The notes under the pieces were generated by a model that ran no database searches, was not told the DNA's origin, and saw nothing but the letters and a program-made list of their open reading frames with translations. Of a stretch of DNA of 64,000 nucleotides, positions 33,910 to 45,809 are shown piece by piece. Both the position numbers and the translations under genes were made by a program. Positions within the stretch are counted from its first letter, which is position 1; each line of letters begins with the position of its first letter. The DNA comes from Halichoerus grypus (taxonomy: Eukaryota > Chordata > Mammalia > Carnivora > Phocidae), in the NCBI RefSeq assembly GCF_964656455.1, contig NC_135715.1, positions 159,122,437-159,186,436 on the forward strand, in the 5' to 3' direction.

Positions 33910-35640
33910 TCATTCATTCATTATTCAATAAACACAATATAGAGCAAATGCTGGTACCTATACCAGACCCAGTAGCATATAATGGTGAACAGGACAGACA
34001 CAGCCTCTGATTTTATGGAGTTAACAAGTGTGTGGGAGGAGTAGAGGAAGAGGTGGGGAGAGACGATAAACATTTAAACAAATGGTCAAAATAATGATAG
34101 ATTCTATTCAATGTTAATGGCAGTACTGTAATAGAAAATACCAAGGTGGGCTATTTAATGTAGGGTAGTCAATGAGGTTTTTTGAGAAAGTGATATTTAA
34201 GCTGAGAACTAAAGGCTGGGAAAGAATCCTCCATTCAACGAGCAAAGAGAAGAACACTCCTAGGCAAAAGGAACAGTGAGTGAAAAGGCCCAGAGATGGA
34301 AGGAGATTGGAAATTTCAAGGACTTCATGGAACACCAATGACTAAAAGTTAAGGATAAGGTTTGAAATGGTTATGAAACGAGGTCAAAAAGTTAGAAATA
34401 GCCATTCATGGCTTTGTAGGCCAAAGAATGGAGTTCATATTTCCTTGAAGCTCCATGGGAAGCCTCTGAAGGATTTTAAGCAAAGGAGTGATATCATCTT
34501 ATCATCTCTGTAAAGAGAACAGATTGGCAAGGAGCAAAAGTGGAAGAAGCAAGACAAAAAGAAAGGCTATTTCAGACATCCAGGTAAGAGATCATCAGAA
34601 TGGTGGCTGTGAGATGAAGAGGCATGAGCAGGTGGGAGTATGGTTTGGATTGGAAGTGTAATTAATCAGATTTGCTGATGAATTGGATGTGGAACATGAA
34701 AATTAAGGGAATCATTTACTCAACAAATAAATACTGAGTGCTTACTATGTGCCAGTCACTGTTCTGGTTGTTTGGGATACATCAACAATGTAAACAGACA
34801 AAGATCCCTCCCCTTGTGGAACTTACATTCAACAAGGATCACTGGCCTGACCAACTACCTGGGTAGAAGTGTTACGCCTTTTTCTTGCTTGAGGAAGGCT
34901 GAAGAAGAAAGAGGGGCTTAAGGGAATCAAAAGTTCCATTTCAGCCATTTGCAAATACCTATGAGATCCCCAATGGAGAATTCTAGTAGTGAGCTGAATC
35001 TGAATTTCGAGGTGAAGTTGGAGGAATATTTGTGAATTGAGGAGTAATCAGCACATAAATGGTATTTAAAGAGATCTAAACCCATGAGAATGGATGAGAC
35101 ATATCTGGCCCTTGATAGGGTATAAAGAAAAAATGAGGCTCCGGGTTGAGCAATGAGCAACTCCAGTATTTAGGGGTTGGATAGAAGAGGGTAGACTAGC
35201 AAAGGAGCCAGAGAGAGGGTAATTAGTGAGTAGGGATGAAAATCAAGAGAGAGTTGGCATTATAGATGCCAAGGAGGAAAGGTTAAAAGAAGGACAGTGG
35301 GTAACTTCACTGAAAGCTGATGTGAAGCCAAGCAGGACAAAGATAGAAAATATCCCTCAAGATCTGTCAACATGGAGATCTTTGGGAGTCTTAATAATAA
35401 CAGTGGCAGCAGAGAGAAAGGAATGGAAGCCACAATGGATTGTGTCATGCAGGGAATGGGGGTGAAAAAGAGGAGACAGTATTGACAATTCTTCTAAAAG
35501 GTTCTGAGGAATAGGATAGTGGTTGGAGGGTGATGCAGGGTAAGGAGAGGGTACCCGTTTTGTTTCGGTTGTTTATTAACTGGAAGATGACAAAGTATGT
35601 TTGTGTGGTGTTTGGAATGATCCAGTCCAGAGGGAAGCAT
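33910..35640 (+). repeat. Old interspersed repeat, copy 2 (long)
   Basis: Text of the same family runs for about 1.7 kb: GAGAACTAAAGGCTGGGAAA, GAAAAGGCCCAGAGATGGAA, CATGGCTTTGTAGGCCAAAG, GATTTGCTGATGAATTGGAT, CAGCACATAAATGGTATTTA and GGAATGATCCAGTCCAGAGG. A second start of the family (CAACAAATAAATACTGAGTG) lies at about 34720, so two copies may overlap. The short ORFs inside are not genes. Confidence 0.6.
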
Positions 35641-36489
35641 CATAATGAAGAGGAGAGAGGAGGTAATGGAAGGAACCACCTCAAGGACTGGGATCTTAGC
35701 CCAAGCAGAGGGCTGGCTGTGGGGGTCCTTGCTCTGTGGCTGGAGGAAGAAGAGAAGGCAGATTCTGCCAGTGTGTCTTATTGAGGAAGAAAGTCGGGAT
35801 CAGGAGCAAGCCCTTCTGTGTCTGCCACTCCAGGCCTCCAGTGTTAACTGGACTCGGTGTGGCCAGGCTCCTCTGGCCACAGCTAATGTCACCGGCCAGA
35901 AGCAGACAACACAGCAATAAGGGAGTTTGAACTACAAACACATGCAACAGCCCAGAAGGAAGTTTCTGGGGTTCTAGTTTCTCCAGTTAGCCCTGCATCC
36001 TGCTCTAATCCAAAAGATTTTTGTCACTGTGGGGGCTGTTTAGAGGGCCTTCAGAATCAGGGGACATTCAGTTACTAGGACCTCATGTTTTCACAGCTAT
36101 GGATTTACTGTCACTCTGGACTGGCCAGGCCCAGGTCATCTGGGCTGAGGTATCACTTAGCCAACAAGCAGCTTTTTTTGTGGTAGGGGAAAATAAAGAC
36201 TTCCTCCATACTTCTCTCTGGGGCAGGGAGAATTTGATGAGGACCAGAGAGCTATTGAGAAAGGACATTCTGGGAGAAAGAATTGGATAAGTAAGGGTAG
36301 GGCTCGACCAGGGAGTTAAGAATAGCAGCAGAGACGGAATTTGTTGTTGGGAACAGCGGGGGTGGGCAAGGATTATTAGATACAGCAGGTTTTCCTGGGC
36401 AGGTCCTACACATGCTTCAGCGTTTCCAGTGGGGGGAGAAGGGACGATGGAAGGAAATTACAGCTTGGACACCTGACTGGGCCAGAACT
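35641..36489. other. Stretch without a gene
   Basis: Possibly the tail of the repeat at 33910-35640 followed by single-copy DNA. Overlapping ORFs on both strands at 35645-36290 are mutually exclusive and unsupported. Confidence 0.4.
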
Positions 36490-36690
36490 GCTCTAGGGTT
36501 TTACAGGTACCTTGACTCAAGCCTCACAGCAACCCTGTGAGGTATTTCCCCCACCCCATCATTACACAGGTAGGCAAATTAAGGCTCAGAAAGTTACTAT
36601 GTTTATGACTCCATAACTAGTAAATAGCAGATCTGGAATTTTAACCTGATTCTCCTTGGCTCCAGACCCTACGCATTTGCCATAATGGTG
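36490..36690 (-). repeat. MIR SINE, antisense
   Basis: CTCACAGCAACCCTGTGAGG, CATTACACAGGTAGGCAAAT, AAGGCTCAGAAAGTTA and AACTAGTAAATAGCAGATC are antisense MIR core text. Confidence 0.8.
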
Positions 36691-38499
36691 CTCCGTCATC
36701 GTGGGCCTGTAGTGAGTGGTAACTGGTGGAAAGGACAGATCCATGAGATCGTCTTTCTGGAGAAGGGCTTACCAGGTGGGACAAGTTGGTGCTGGGATTC
36801 AGCCTGAGTGGCCACGTTGCTGGTGCCCCAAGGGATTTGTACTGCCATCTTTTCTTCCCTAAGCTGCTGCGTGATGACATTCAGAAGAGTTTCATCAATA
36901 AGCTCCCAAGAAGTCTTTGACTTTGAGGGGCTAATCAGGAAGGAAAAGGACAGACTCTCACAAGGAAGACTCTGCTCCCTATTTTCCTCCCTTTTCCTCA
37001 TTTCAACTTCCTCTCCTTCCTGAATTTGCCACATTGGGCCGGTAGGATTTAGAACCCCCTTCCCTCCAAGAACTGGATTAAAGCCCTCCCAGGACCCATT
37101 TAGCCAAAGCAAACCTCCTATGACTTAGCCATGCCAAGCACATCCTCAGTGTTTACATGTTGAATAGTTTATGATTTGCTCTACATCTGATCAGGCAGAG
37201 TCAACTACCAGAACTGCTGATCCGTGGAAACTTCGCAGCCTTTCCGGGCATAATAATGGCTACAGCTCATTCAAAGAGAGAAATAGCCTTTGATGAGCAG
37301 AGCAAGGACAAATTAAGACGTGACTCTCACCCAGTATCTAGATAGTAGCCTACTGCTGCAGGTTTCACTTGAAAAGAAATGGGGCTGGGGAGCGGGGGAG
37401 GTTTCCGTCACCCGCTCCTAAACAGCAGCAGAAGAACCAGGGTGGAAAGTGGCCAGACCACCAAGGACTTCTCAGTGTGTCAGAAGCAAAGAGAGGCTGT
37501 TGCTAAGGCAAATCTTTCTGTTACCTCTTCTCTTCCAACCTGTGGCAGAGTCCCTCATTGTCTAATTGTCCTTACGTTTCCGTTCTATTCTTTAGCAATC
37601 GAATCCCTCAGGTTTGGGAGGTGAGGAGAGAATCCCAGTTGACGGGAATAAATGCTGTATTTCCCAGCCTCTTGCAGTCGGATGTGGCCCATATATCTAA
37701 GCTCTGGACAGTGAGATGACAGTAGAACTGCCCCTTATGACTTCCGAGAAATGTCCTAAAAGGGAAAGGTATGTACTTTCTTCTTCTTCTTTCCAGCTTG
37801 CTAGGATGTGGTTGTGATGATTGGAGCTTGAGCAACTACCTTGAACCATGAGGTGGAAACTATTATTCAGAATGCTGGATAGAAGGAGCCTGGGTTCCTA
37901 GTGATTGTGGCACCAAGTTTGCAGCCTTGACTGCCACTATATAAGCCATTGATATTTTTTGGCACTTGTAGTCAAACCTAATCTATCTTAGTGTACTTTC
38001 TAAATGCCCCTGATGGCCCCTGGAAAGACATGTATCTTGCTAAAACAGCCTTACCAGGAGAGGGAGAGGCAACAACCTTTGCACTGTGAGGAGCAGTGAT
38101 TCCAGGGACACCGCAAAACTCCACTGTCTTTAACAATTTTCTACCATCCATCAGCTGGTATGGGAAATCCCACTTAATTTTATTTATTTAGCTCAGTGAT
38201 GTTCCAGTTTCTGCTGTTTGTGGTTCTTCGATCAAACTTTACATCCATGTTTCTAAAAGCCTGCAGGATATCTCCATGTGGGGTTCTGGCCAGCTCCTCA
38301 AACTGGACACATTAAAGCCAAACTTCTTCATTCTCTCTCTCCTAACAGCCTCTAGGCCTGGAAGAGAAGTCCTGCACTGGACCTCAGGCATTATGGGGCT
38401 CATTTCCTCCCTTCCTCTGCTCTGCCAGTCCCCGCAAGGCAAGAAATCCATGGGGCAGGGGAACTCTCCACGTAAAGCCCACATCCCCCTTTTTTTAGA
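36691..38499. other. Stretch without a gene; old repeat text at 37610-38000
   Basis: TTGCAGTCGGATGTGGCCC, GCTTGCTAGGATGTGGTTG, AACTACCTTGAACCATGAGG and GAAGGAGCCTGGGTTCC at 37610-38000 recall a common mammalian repeat I cannot name. The 138-codon minus ORF at 36696-37112 partly overlaps a 71-codon plus ORF and matches nothing I recognise. Confidence 0.45.
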
Positions 38500-38985
38500 C
38501 CACATCTGCCTTGGGATCCAGGACCCCCAAATTCCCTGTGCCGATAGCCTCAGGGCTGCTTCCAGGGCCTATGTCAGCCTCTTCCCTGGGTCGGTCACCC
38601 CAAGGATGGGGTGCACAAAGGGAAGATGTTTCCAAGGAGTGTGGATGAAATTCGAGCCTGAGGACTGGGATGTCCACACGGGTCCTTACAAGATCCCTCC
38701 CCAGGTGGAGCAAAGCCAGATCAGAAAGGCAAAGGGGTCATGTGGCAGGTTGGGGACTAGTTCTTATGTGCCTCCATATTCTGGCGTAAAACTCTGAGGA
38801 GTTCAATACACTGAATTTTCAATCTGGACTTCAAGGACACTATGAAGGTATATATGTCCAGGTAAGATAATAGAACGTGTTTTCTTTAGCAGTTAGTTGG
38901 CTTAATGTAGAACTTGAAAATATTTAGACGTCCTATATAAGGACCTCCATTCGTACTTCTCCTTGGGGCCCAGGTATTCCAGGTG
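38500..38985 (+). repeat. Left copy of a diverged direct duplication, with TATA box
   Basis: Shares order and words with 40030-40490: GATGTCCAC, TCTGAGG, CAAG...ATGAAGGTATAT, TGTC, AGATA, AACTT and AAAATATTTA. A TATATAA box sits at 38934-38940. The pair could be LTRs of a small retroviral element, or an old tandem duplication of single-copy DNA. The 173-codon ORF at 38276-38797 overlaps it and has no recognisable domain. Confidence 0.55.
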
Positions 38986-40029
38986 ACACTGCCTGGGACA
39001 CAGAGGCCTGTTGTCCCAGGGAGGGCATTGGGAATCCCACCTCTCCCAGGTGGGAGATTACTAGTCAGTTGCTCTAACTGGGGAGCAAGAGGGTGCGTTG
39101 GAGCTCAGGTCAAAATGGAGTCAGGACACAGCTTCTTCTAGAAGCAGGGAGCATAAAGAGCAAACCAGGGAAGGCAACCAAAGATGGAAAGAAAGTGGAG
39201 CGGGAGATGCTGAATCCAGAAATTCTGGCCTGGAGGGATGGGATGGAAAGGAGCTCCTAGCCACAAAGGTGGAAACCAGGGACTGTCAAGGCTGGAAATA
39301 GGGAGGGCAGAGGCCAGGTGTAGAGGACCCTGCCTGAATCAAAGCCTTGCTTCTGCTTCTCTGTTTTTGCATCTAGTCTATCCAGATAACTAGTCTGATG
39401 GCTGTCCAGTGCCCAGGAAGTGAAAGGGAAGAATAACTCCAGACAAGCTCGGTGGGGCCCATGCCAGTGGGTGGGGAGGAGTGTGGGGATTCAGGCAGCA
39501 GGTTTTGGCCCAGTCCGATGCGTAGTGGCACTATGCATCTAGGTCATTTTATTGACTGAGGCATCCAGCCCCTAGAAGAGGAGCCGGGAAGAACTTGGAA
39601 GGGTGTCAGGGCTGCAGTCAAGGACACTGAGGGTCAGGGAAGGCTTCCAGTTCCAGCAAGCCGACAGGGGCAGAGCATCAGGTGTATGGACTTGGCCAGT
39701 GTAGCAGGGAGAGGGACAAGCTATGAACAAATATCAGAGAGAGAGAGCCGTTGGCCAGCTCCAGGCAGAACTGTGGCCATAGCAACTGCTCATAGTCTGT
39801 GTCTATTTTTGCCAGTAGAATGGTTGGATGATTGGATGGTACTCAGGCCATGTTTGTTTTAGAAGAGCTTTAATGTCACCACCAATCTCTTCTCGAGTCA
39901 TGGCTTGCTTCTGAAGTTGGAGAAAGGGAAGTGGTCAACCTGAGAGCTGAAGGGATTCCAGGAAGTGAGGCTGAGGAGTCTACAGGACCACGGGAATGTG
40001 GCCATGAAGGGGGCCCATGACTCCCCTTC
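38986..40029. other. Interval between the duplicated copies
   Basis: About 1 kb of purine-rich DNA (for example GGGAAGGCAACCAAAGATGG). I see no retroviral coding text or primer-binding site, so an LTR-element reading of the pair is not confirmed. Confidence 0.4.
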
Positions 40030-40490
40030 TGGATCGTACTCTAGGTATCTAGGACTCTAGAAGTCTCTGTCCAAAAGGCCCCTACCCCACTTTCAGGGCC
40101 CATGCAAACCTCTGCCTGGGTCTGCCTTCCTGAGTGTGGACCATACTCCCCTGCCACACTCCTCAGCCTGACCAATGGCCAAAAACACAAACTTGGTGGG
40201 GAATATGGGTGGAACTTAGGCATGAGGGCAGAGATGTCCACGTATGTGTGATCTTAAGACGCCTCAAAGTGCAGGATGGAAGAGAAAGGGTGGGTCTGAA
40301 GCCACCATGTCCTGGGAAGGAACTCTGAGGTCTGAGGAATTCTAAATTTGAAACCAGCCTTCAAGTTCAGCATGAAGGTATATTTGTCAAGATACGAGAA
40401 TATACTATATTTTATTTAACCGTCATATTAGTTTACGTGATAACTTCAAAAATATTTATACATGGGGCAGGTGGATTTCCATTCATCCTC
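40030..40490 (+). repeat. Right copy of the diverged direct duplication
   Basis: Homologous to 38500-38985 about 1.5 kb upstream, best in the last 150 bp (ATGAAGGTATATTTGTCAAG onward). The TATA box of the left copy is changed here (ATTTATACATG). Confidence 0.55.
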
Positions 40491-40924
40491 TTGCCCCAGG
40501 AGCTGCAAATGTCGGGGAGTGTGTATAAGAGGAGTGGGGAAACTTTTTTGGTAGAAGTACATCCTATAGGCATAGAAATCGTCTAATGATCTAAAGTCAT
40601 GAATAAATGCGACACATGTGCCACATGCCCAAAAGACCTCCCCCAGCACGGCGACAGGGAAATTCTGAGCAGAAGGTGAAGACCGCTGCCCAGGGAGGGT
40701 GCAAGCCCCGTCTTCCTAGCTGCCAGGGCACGAGGCTTGGAGGGCTTTGCGTGGGCTTCTTCTCTCTCGGAAGCACGGCACCTACTGTTTCACTAACCTA
40801 TTACTGGGTATAGGTGAAATTTTATCATTAGAGGCAGCTCTTTATAAACAAAGCCTCTGTGGCCCCGTCAACACTTGATAAGGCTGACATGCATCGCTTT
40901 GAAGTTTTCATCTTGAGTTTTCAA

Positions 40925-41110
40925 AATCCCTTCAAAAGCATTACCTTGTTTATTCCTCACACCCAGCCTGTGAGTGGCGAAGCAGGTTTCATCATTCCCA
41001 TCAGCAGATGGGAACACTGAGATTTAGGGGAGGTTCAATAACTCCAGGATCTCACAGAAAACAGAGGGAATGGCCTAGCAAGGAAACCAGGCCTGGTTAC
41101 TCCTACCTGA
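40925..41110 (-). repeat. MIR SINE, antisense
   Basis: TTATTCCTCACACCCAGCCT, TTCCCATCAGCAGATGGGAA, CACTGAGATTTAGGGGAGGT match the antisense MIR core. Confidence 0.72.
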
Positions 41111-41689
41111 GTACCCCTGTCCCCTCACATAGCCCCAGCTGAACTCAGAAATAGCAGGGCCAGAAGAAAACTCCAGTATTTCTTTTCTGAAATAGCCTGT
41201 GGGCTGTATTTGCTCAAAGGTTGGCATGTGTATTTACAGGACTTCTTTATTCCCTTTGGTTAATGATATTTAATCACACGTACCATGCAGTAAGCCGGCA
41301 TAATGGGGAGAAATGTATAGGGATCAACTAACAAGTAATTTGATAAAACCCCAAAGCTTTTAGGGAGCAAAACTGATGCATTATATAAAGTTTCATAAGC
41401 CAAAGGTAAAATTAAAGTCAGAGAAACTGCCTAAAAATGTCAGGTAGGTGTACTGGACCATGAAGTTTCTTTTTCTCAGGCGGTTTCAGGATCTGATAAC
41501 TTAGCAAGATTGAAACCTTTATGTGTGAAAGTTGGATATATAAAACAAGCCAGCAATCAGAGTGGCCAGTGTTCCTTTGGAGAAGCTGGGGACTTTGATG
41601 TCTCCAGTGAGCCAGATAATGAAGCCTTCTGCTGTGCTATCCAGGGAAATGTACAGCGGCTGTTCATGCAATGAGGTTCCCATCGCTGA
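41111..41689. other. Single-copy stretch, no gene seen
   Basis: No splice-bounded ORF and no clear repeat. The ORFs at 41519-41788 (minus) and 41562-41756 (plus) are overlapping chance frames. Confidence 0.4.
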
Positions 41690-42010
41690 GAGCTCTAGAG
41701 TCACTACGTCCCCCAAACCTAGTGGATTAAACCGACAATCACTGATTAGCTCCTGATTCTCTCCACTGGCCATTTGGGCTAGACTCATCTAGGCAGTCCT
41801 GCTGGGTTTACCTGGGCTCACTCACTCCTGCGGTTGTAGTCGGCTTCCGGACGGATGGGATGGCTGTGGCCTATTCAAGTTCAAGCTTGCTTACATGGTT
41901 TCCAAACAATTCTGAACCCTCACGTGCAGTCCATTTCAAGCTTCTTTCTGTATGTTTGCTAGTGTCCCATTGACAAAGGCAGTCCCCAGGACCCAGTGTT
42001 AATGGAATTC
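41690..42010. repeat. Old interspersed repeat, family not assigned
   Basis: AACCTAGTGGATTAAACCGA, TTCAAGCTTGCTTACATGG and TAGTGTCCCATTGACAAAGG recall the same class as 13390-13770. Confidence 0.5.
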
Positions 42011-42536
42011 AAAGAGATTGTGACCCTTTTTTGCAAATCTACTATGGTCTTCACAGGTCACTCAAAAGTCTCCTGTCATTATGGTATCAGACTTGAAGTC
42101 CGGGATTATTATCGAAGTCAAGTTCCTCTGTGGACGAGGTGCTTCGGATAGACTCCTCCAGGGCAGCACCTCTTCCTCTGGAGACTTATGAACTAGAACT
42201 ACAAGGATCTCCATCCCCTCCACCTACTCACACCCACCCTACATCAGTGGTGAGACCGTTAAGACTCACCAAACACTCTCAGGTATAAGGTGAAGGACGA
42301 GGGGTAAAGAGCGGGCACTAGTCCAGCAATTCTGAAATCCAGCAGGGTGCATGCTGCCGGCTTCCCTGCCTCTGGAGACAGCAAATGTGCTTGACTGCTG
42401 CCAGGCTCCACTCCCCGGAAGTACTTCTTCCCATCCCTTGTTCTCCGTTCCTCCCTGGGAGTGCTCACCCATCTGTGGTCGGGTACCGATCCTGTGAGGA
42501 AGCACAAGGTGCGTTAGAAAACATCTCCTCCCTCAG

Positions 42537-42724
42537 GGGCCCTGACTGGCTCAGTTGGTTAAGTGTCTGCCTTCAGCTCAGGTCATGATCCCAGGGTCCT
42601 GGGATCGAGCCCCGCATCGGGCTCCCTGATCCATGGGGAGCCTGCTTCTTCCTCTCCTTCTGCTTCTTCCCCTGCTCGTGCACATTCTCTCTCTCAAATA
42701 AATAAATAAAATCCTTTAAAAAAG
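42537..42724 (+). mobile_element. CanSINE
   Basis: Head GGGGCCCTGACTGGCTCAG (diverged), body GCCTGCTTCTTCCTCTCC, tail AAATAAATAAATAAAATCC. I see no clear duplication; TCCCTCA and GCCCTCA flank it loosely. Confidence 0.92.
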
Positions 42725-42727
42725 ATC

Positions 42728-43204
42728 CCTGCCCTCAAAGGACTTACCACTTAGATTAAGCAAAAGTCACAGAAGGTCAATATTAAATGTTTAACCTGCA
42801 GACACAAAGTATTCTAGAAGGTCAGAAGCACAGAACAGAGTAAGATCTGATGCCATGTTAGTGATTTCTCAGGTGGATGAGGCAACTTAAAATGGGTGAA
42901 CACTTTCCATTCTGGACTATTGATTAAAACCTGGCCAGTTTGGCCTGTATGGTTGGTACATGATTTAGGTTTTCAACAATATAGTTACTAGTTCTCTAGA
43001 TCAAATGTCTAGTTTTTAATAACATCCTTATTTGCTCTTGGCTTAAATTATTTGAGGGACCCTCAAGTTGTCCCCTCTCTCCCTGCCCCCAGATTTGAGT
43101 CTTCTAGGCTTGAGATTTTGACCATTAAAACTGTGAAGATACTGCCTAAGGGCCAATTAATTGATCCTTATATTTTAAATGGTATTTCATACTAAGATGC
43201 CCTA
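42728..43204. other. Single-copy stretch, no gene seen
   Basis: ACCACTTAGATTAAGCAAAAG after the SINE could continue an older repeat interrupted by it. No coding evidence. Confidence 0.35.
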
Positions 43205-43435
43205 ATACAGTGGCTCTCAAGGGTACCTACCCCTAAGGCCATTTGGAAATATGGAGGAGAATTTTCAATTGTCACAATGTTTAGGGGTTACAGTGGCCAT
43301 TCAGGAGATAAGTGTCAGGGATTGTGTATACTCTCCAACATACAAGACAGTCGTGCATAGTGAATAATTAATGCATGATCTACGTGTCTTTAAATGTCCC
43401 AACAGACATCAGTGTAGGTGAAAAACCTGTTTATA
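43205..43435. repeat. Diverged MER20-like remnant
   Basis: AATACAGTGGCTCTCAAGGG at the start, CATTTGGAAATATGGAGGAG and TTGTCACAATGTTTAGGGG inside, in the same orientation as the copy at 30975. Confidence 0.5.
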
Positions 43436-45190
43436 ATAATCTAAGCCTAAAGTCCAACTCTACTTTATATTAAACACAGACTACATTAGGTAGAGTTTAA
43501 AAATATACTGAGTTTCCCATGAGTGCAACTACCATGCAAATGGATGGAAGATTATACTTTGCTTTGTTGGGAATTTAATAAAAATTTTTAGCTACTCCAG
43601 AAAACTGTATCACTGACAGCAATACTGCTTGGGGCACTTGAATTGCCAACATAGCGCCTATAAAGGTTGGCAGTTTTTGCTGTTGCAAGCATAGTAATTC
43701 TACCCATAGGTACAAACATCTGACTTTTTCATTCTTTTAATTCAGGCATGTCTGAGCTTTTATATACTGAAATATATTTTATTTTATTATAAATAACTTT
43801 CCTTTTATCTCTTAAAATGACAGCTATGGCATTATATTGATTTTTTTAAGTTACAAGTAAAGTTAAGATACATTATCTGTGATTATCATCTCAAGATAGG
43901 AAAGGAGATGTTATAAAATACTTGCTCTAAAAGGAGATACTGAGTCTGACAGGGTTTAGAAGCACTACCCTAATACCCGAATCTCTCTCAGAGGCTCAGA
44001 GGGCAGAGTTTAAATATGATAGGGGCTGTGCATTCCATGAAGTCCACGGGTAAATAGAAAGCTATCTTTCACTTTGGAAATGCTTAGAAACTAGATGAGG
44101 CTCTGATGGGTTTTCTTAGCACACTACTAAAGCATGTGATTTAAAAAAAATAGGTTTAGAAGGTATTTTCTTATTAATTTTTACTTCAATATGTTCCAGA
44201 ATTTAGCCAGGTGTTTATGACCTCCTTAGATTCTTACAGTAAATAGCCTTGGGTTTCAGATGTGTGGAAGCAACTGTCCTGTGCTCAGTTTCTCGTCCCC
44301 CTCCCCCAGACCCAGGCTTGGTTGTAAGGTTGGTGCTGCTCCTGCCCCAGACCAAGAGGAGCAGTGATTCCCAGCAAGGCACTTGCCTCTCCCAGTGTTC
44401 AGGAGAGGATGAGCCAATCTGATGCCTGAACAAGCCAACTCTGGCTCTGAAACTGGCTTGTCTCCAATCCGGCCCTACATCTTGTTTCCTGGGTTTGACC
44501 CACATTTTGGCCATATCAGCTCTACTGATGCTAACCTTCACCAAGTTACAGCTTCCTCCTGGGGCTTTTGGCATCCCCTACTCCAAAAAGGAGGACAAGA
44601 ATACATCCTCAGAGGAGACGAATGGTCTGTGATATCCCTAATTTAGATAAGAAGTGGAAATTTGGTTATTTAGTTCCAGAGTCATTGTTTGTCCCAATTT
44701 GTGAAAACGAACCTTAAATAATCTGGATTCCCAAACCTTGACTGACGAGATTCGATCATGATGGATGGCAATTTTTTCATCACAATAAGAAAGAAGTTGG
44801 TCAATCTGCTCACCCAACCCCTTTTCCTCAGTGTGGGTCCACCAGGAACATTTCACTCTGCTCTACTTCCAGACTTGCGTTGGCCTAGCAAAGCTGTTAA
44901 TCTTCTGTAGATAGTAAATCAGCTATTTTACTTTTTTGACACCTTCCTTTTCCATCTCTGCAGCACTGATAGAGGCTATAAACTAACCAGTTGGCATTTG
45001 AAAAGAGCCCTTCTTCCTTCCATCCTAAATGATATCTTTTGGGAGGTAGATGTATCTTACTCGGCTTTAGAAGTTTTCTTTTTCAAAACTTGGTCTATCA
45101 CGCTTGGTAGGTATACTGTAATCCATTGCAGGCTTTGCACTCTCTATACTATGTCAAGGTGAGTCAAACGACGTTTTTAAAGCCATGGAA
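43436..45190. other. Single-copy stretch, no gene seen
   Basis: AT-rich at 43440-44200. The minus ORF of 119 codons at 44215-44574 and its overlapping partners have no recognisable domain. Confidence 0.4.
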
Positions 45191-45199
45191 GCATTTGGG

Positions 45200-45715
45200 C
45201 TAAAGAATGTGCCATTTGTTCGGGATGGAGAGGCATTGTGGCGAAGTATTGAAGAAATGCTTGCCAGGCACGGTTCTATTCCAAACAATAGACAGAGGGG
45301 TTCCTGAGCTTCAGATGCCTGCTGGTGTTACTTCCCTTTCCTTTCGGGGAAATGCCCTACGGGAAGAAGGGGGGGCAGTCCTCAGCAGCCATGTTATATC
45401 AAGTAGCTTTCGCTTCTGGCTGAAGCTCAATGATACAGCAGTGGACACAATCAGATTCCAGAGGGAATCTCCACTTTGGGATTTTTGAATGGAGATGCAC
45501 AGAGACGGGACCACTTGGAGATGATTCACGCCAGTGGTGGCCCTGCAGAGAGGTCCATGGACTCCTGCCGCCAAGGTATTAGCCAGCGGGCTTGGCTGTT
45601 TTCTTCATCCTCGGATTTTGGGAGCTGCTTCAGCATCCTTTCAATAAATTACCCTTTTTACTTAACTTAGCCAGAGACTGTTTCTCTCACTTGCAACCAA
45701 AAGAATGTTAACTAA
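45200..45715. repeat. Possible old LTR ending in an AATAAA
   Basis: The end CAATAAATTACCCTTTTTAC then TTGCAACCAAAAGAATGTTA recalls 3' ends of old mammalian LTR or transposon copies. TTGCCTGCAACCAAAGAACT at 57473 is a similar phrase. The body is not recognised. Confidence 0.4.
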
Positions 45716-45751
45716 CCAACAGACTGTGGCAGAGAACACCAATGTAGCACA

Positions 45752-45806
45752 ATGTCTGCCGCACGTAATGATGGAGGAATGAAGACAGACAGCCTGTCCG
45801 AAACAG
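45752..45806 (+). other. Candidate orphan exon end (ATG frame into a strong splice donor)
   Basis: An ATG with A at -3 opens 18 codons (MSAARNDGGMKTDSLSET) and runs into CAG|GTAAGT, a near-ideal donor. Three CpGs occur in this short piece. I do not recognise the peptide and see no strong acceptor upstream, so it could only be a first exon or an lncRNA exon. It may equally be chance. Confidence 0.2.
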
Positions 45807-45809
45807 GTA

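Noticed and set aside
36696..37112. 138-codon minus-strand ORF
   Set aside because: Not recognised, with a plus-strand ORF in the same DNA and no homology I can name.
38276..38797. 173-codon ORF
   Set aside because: No recognisable domain, a minus-strand ORF overlaps it, and half of it lies in the diverged duplication.
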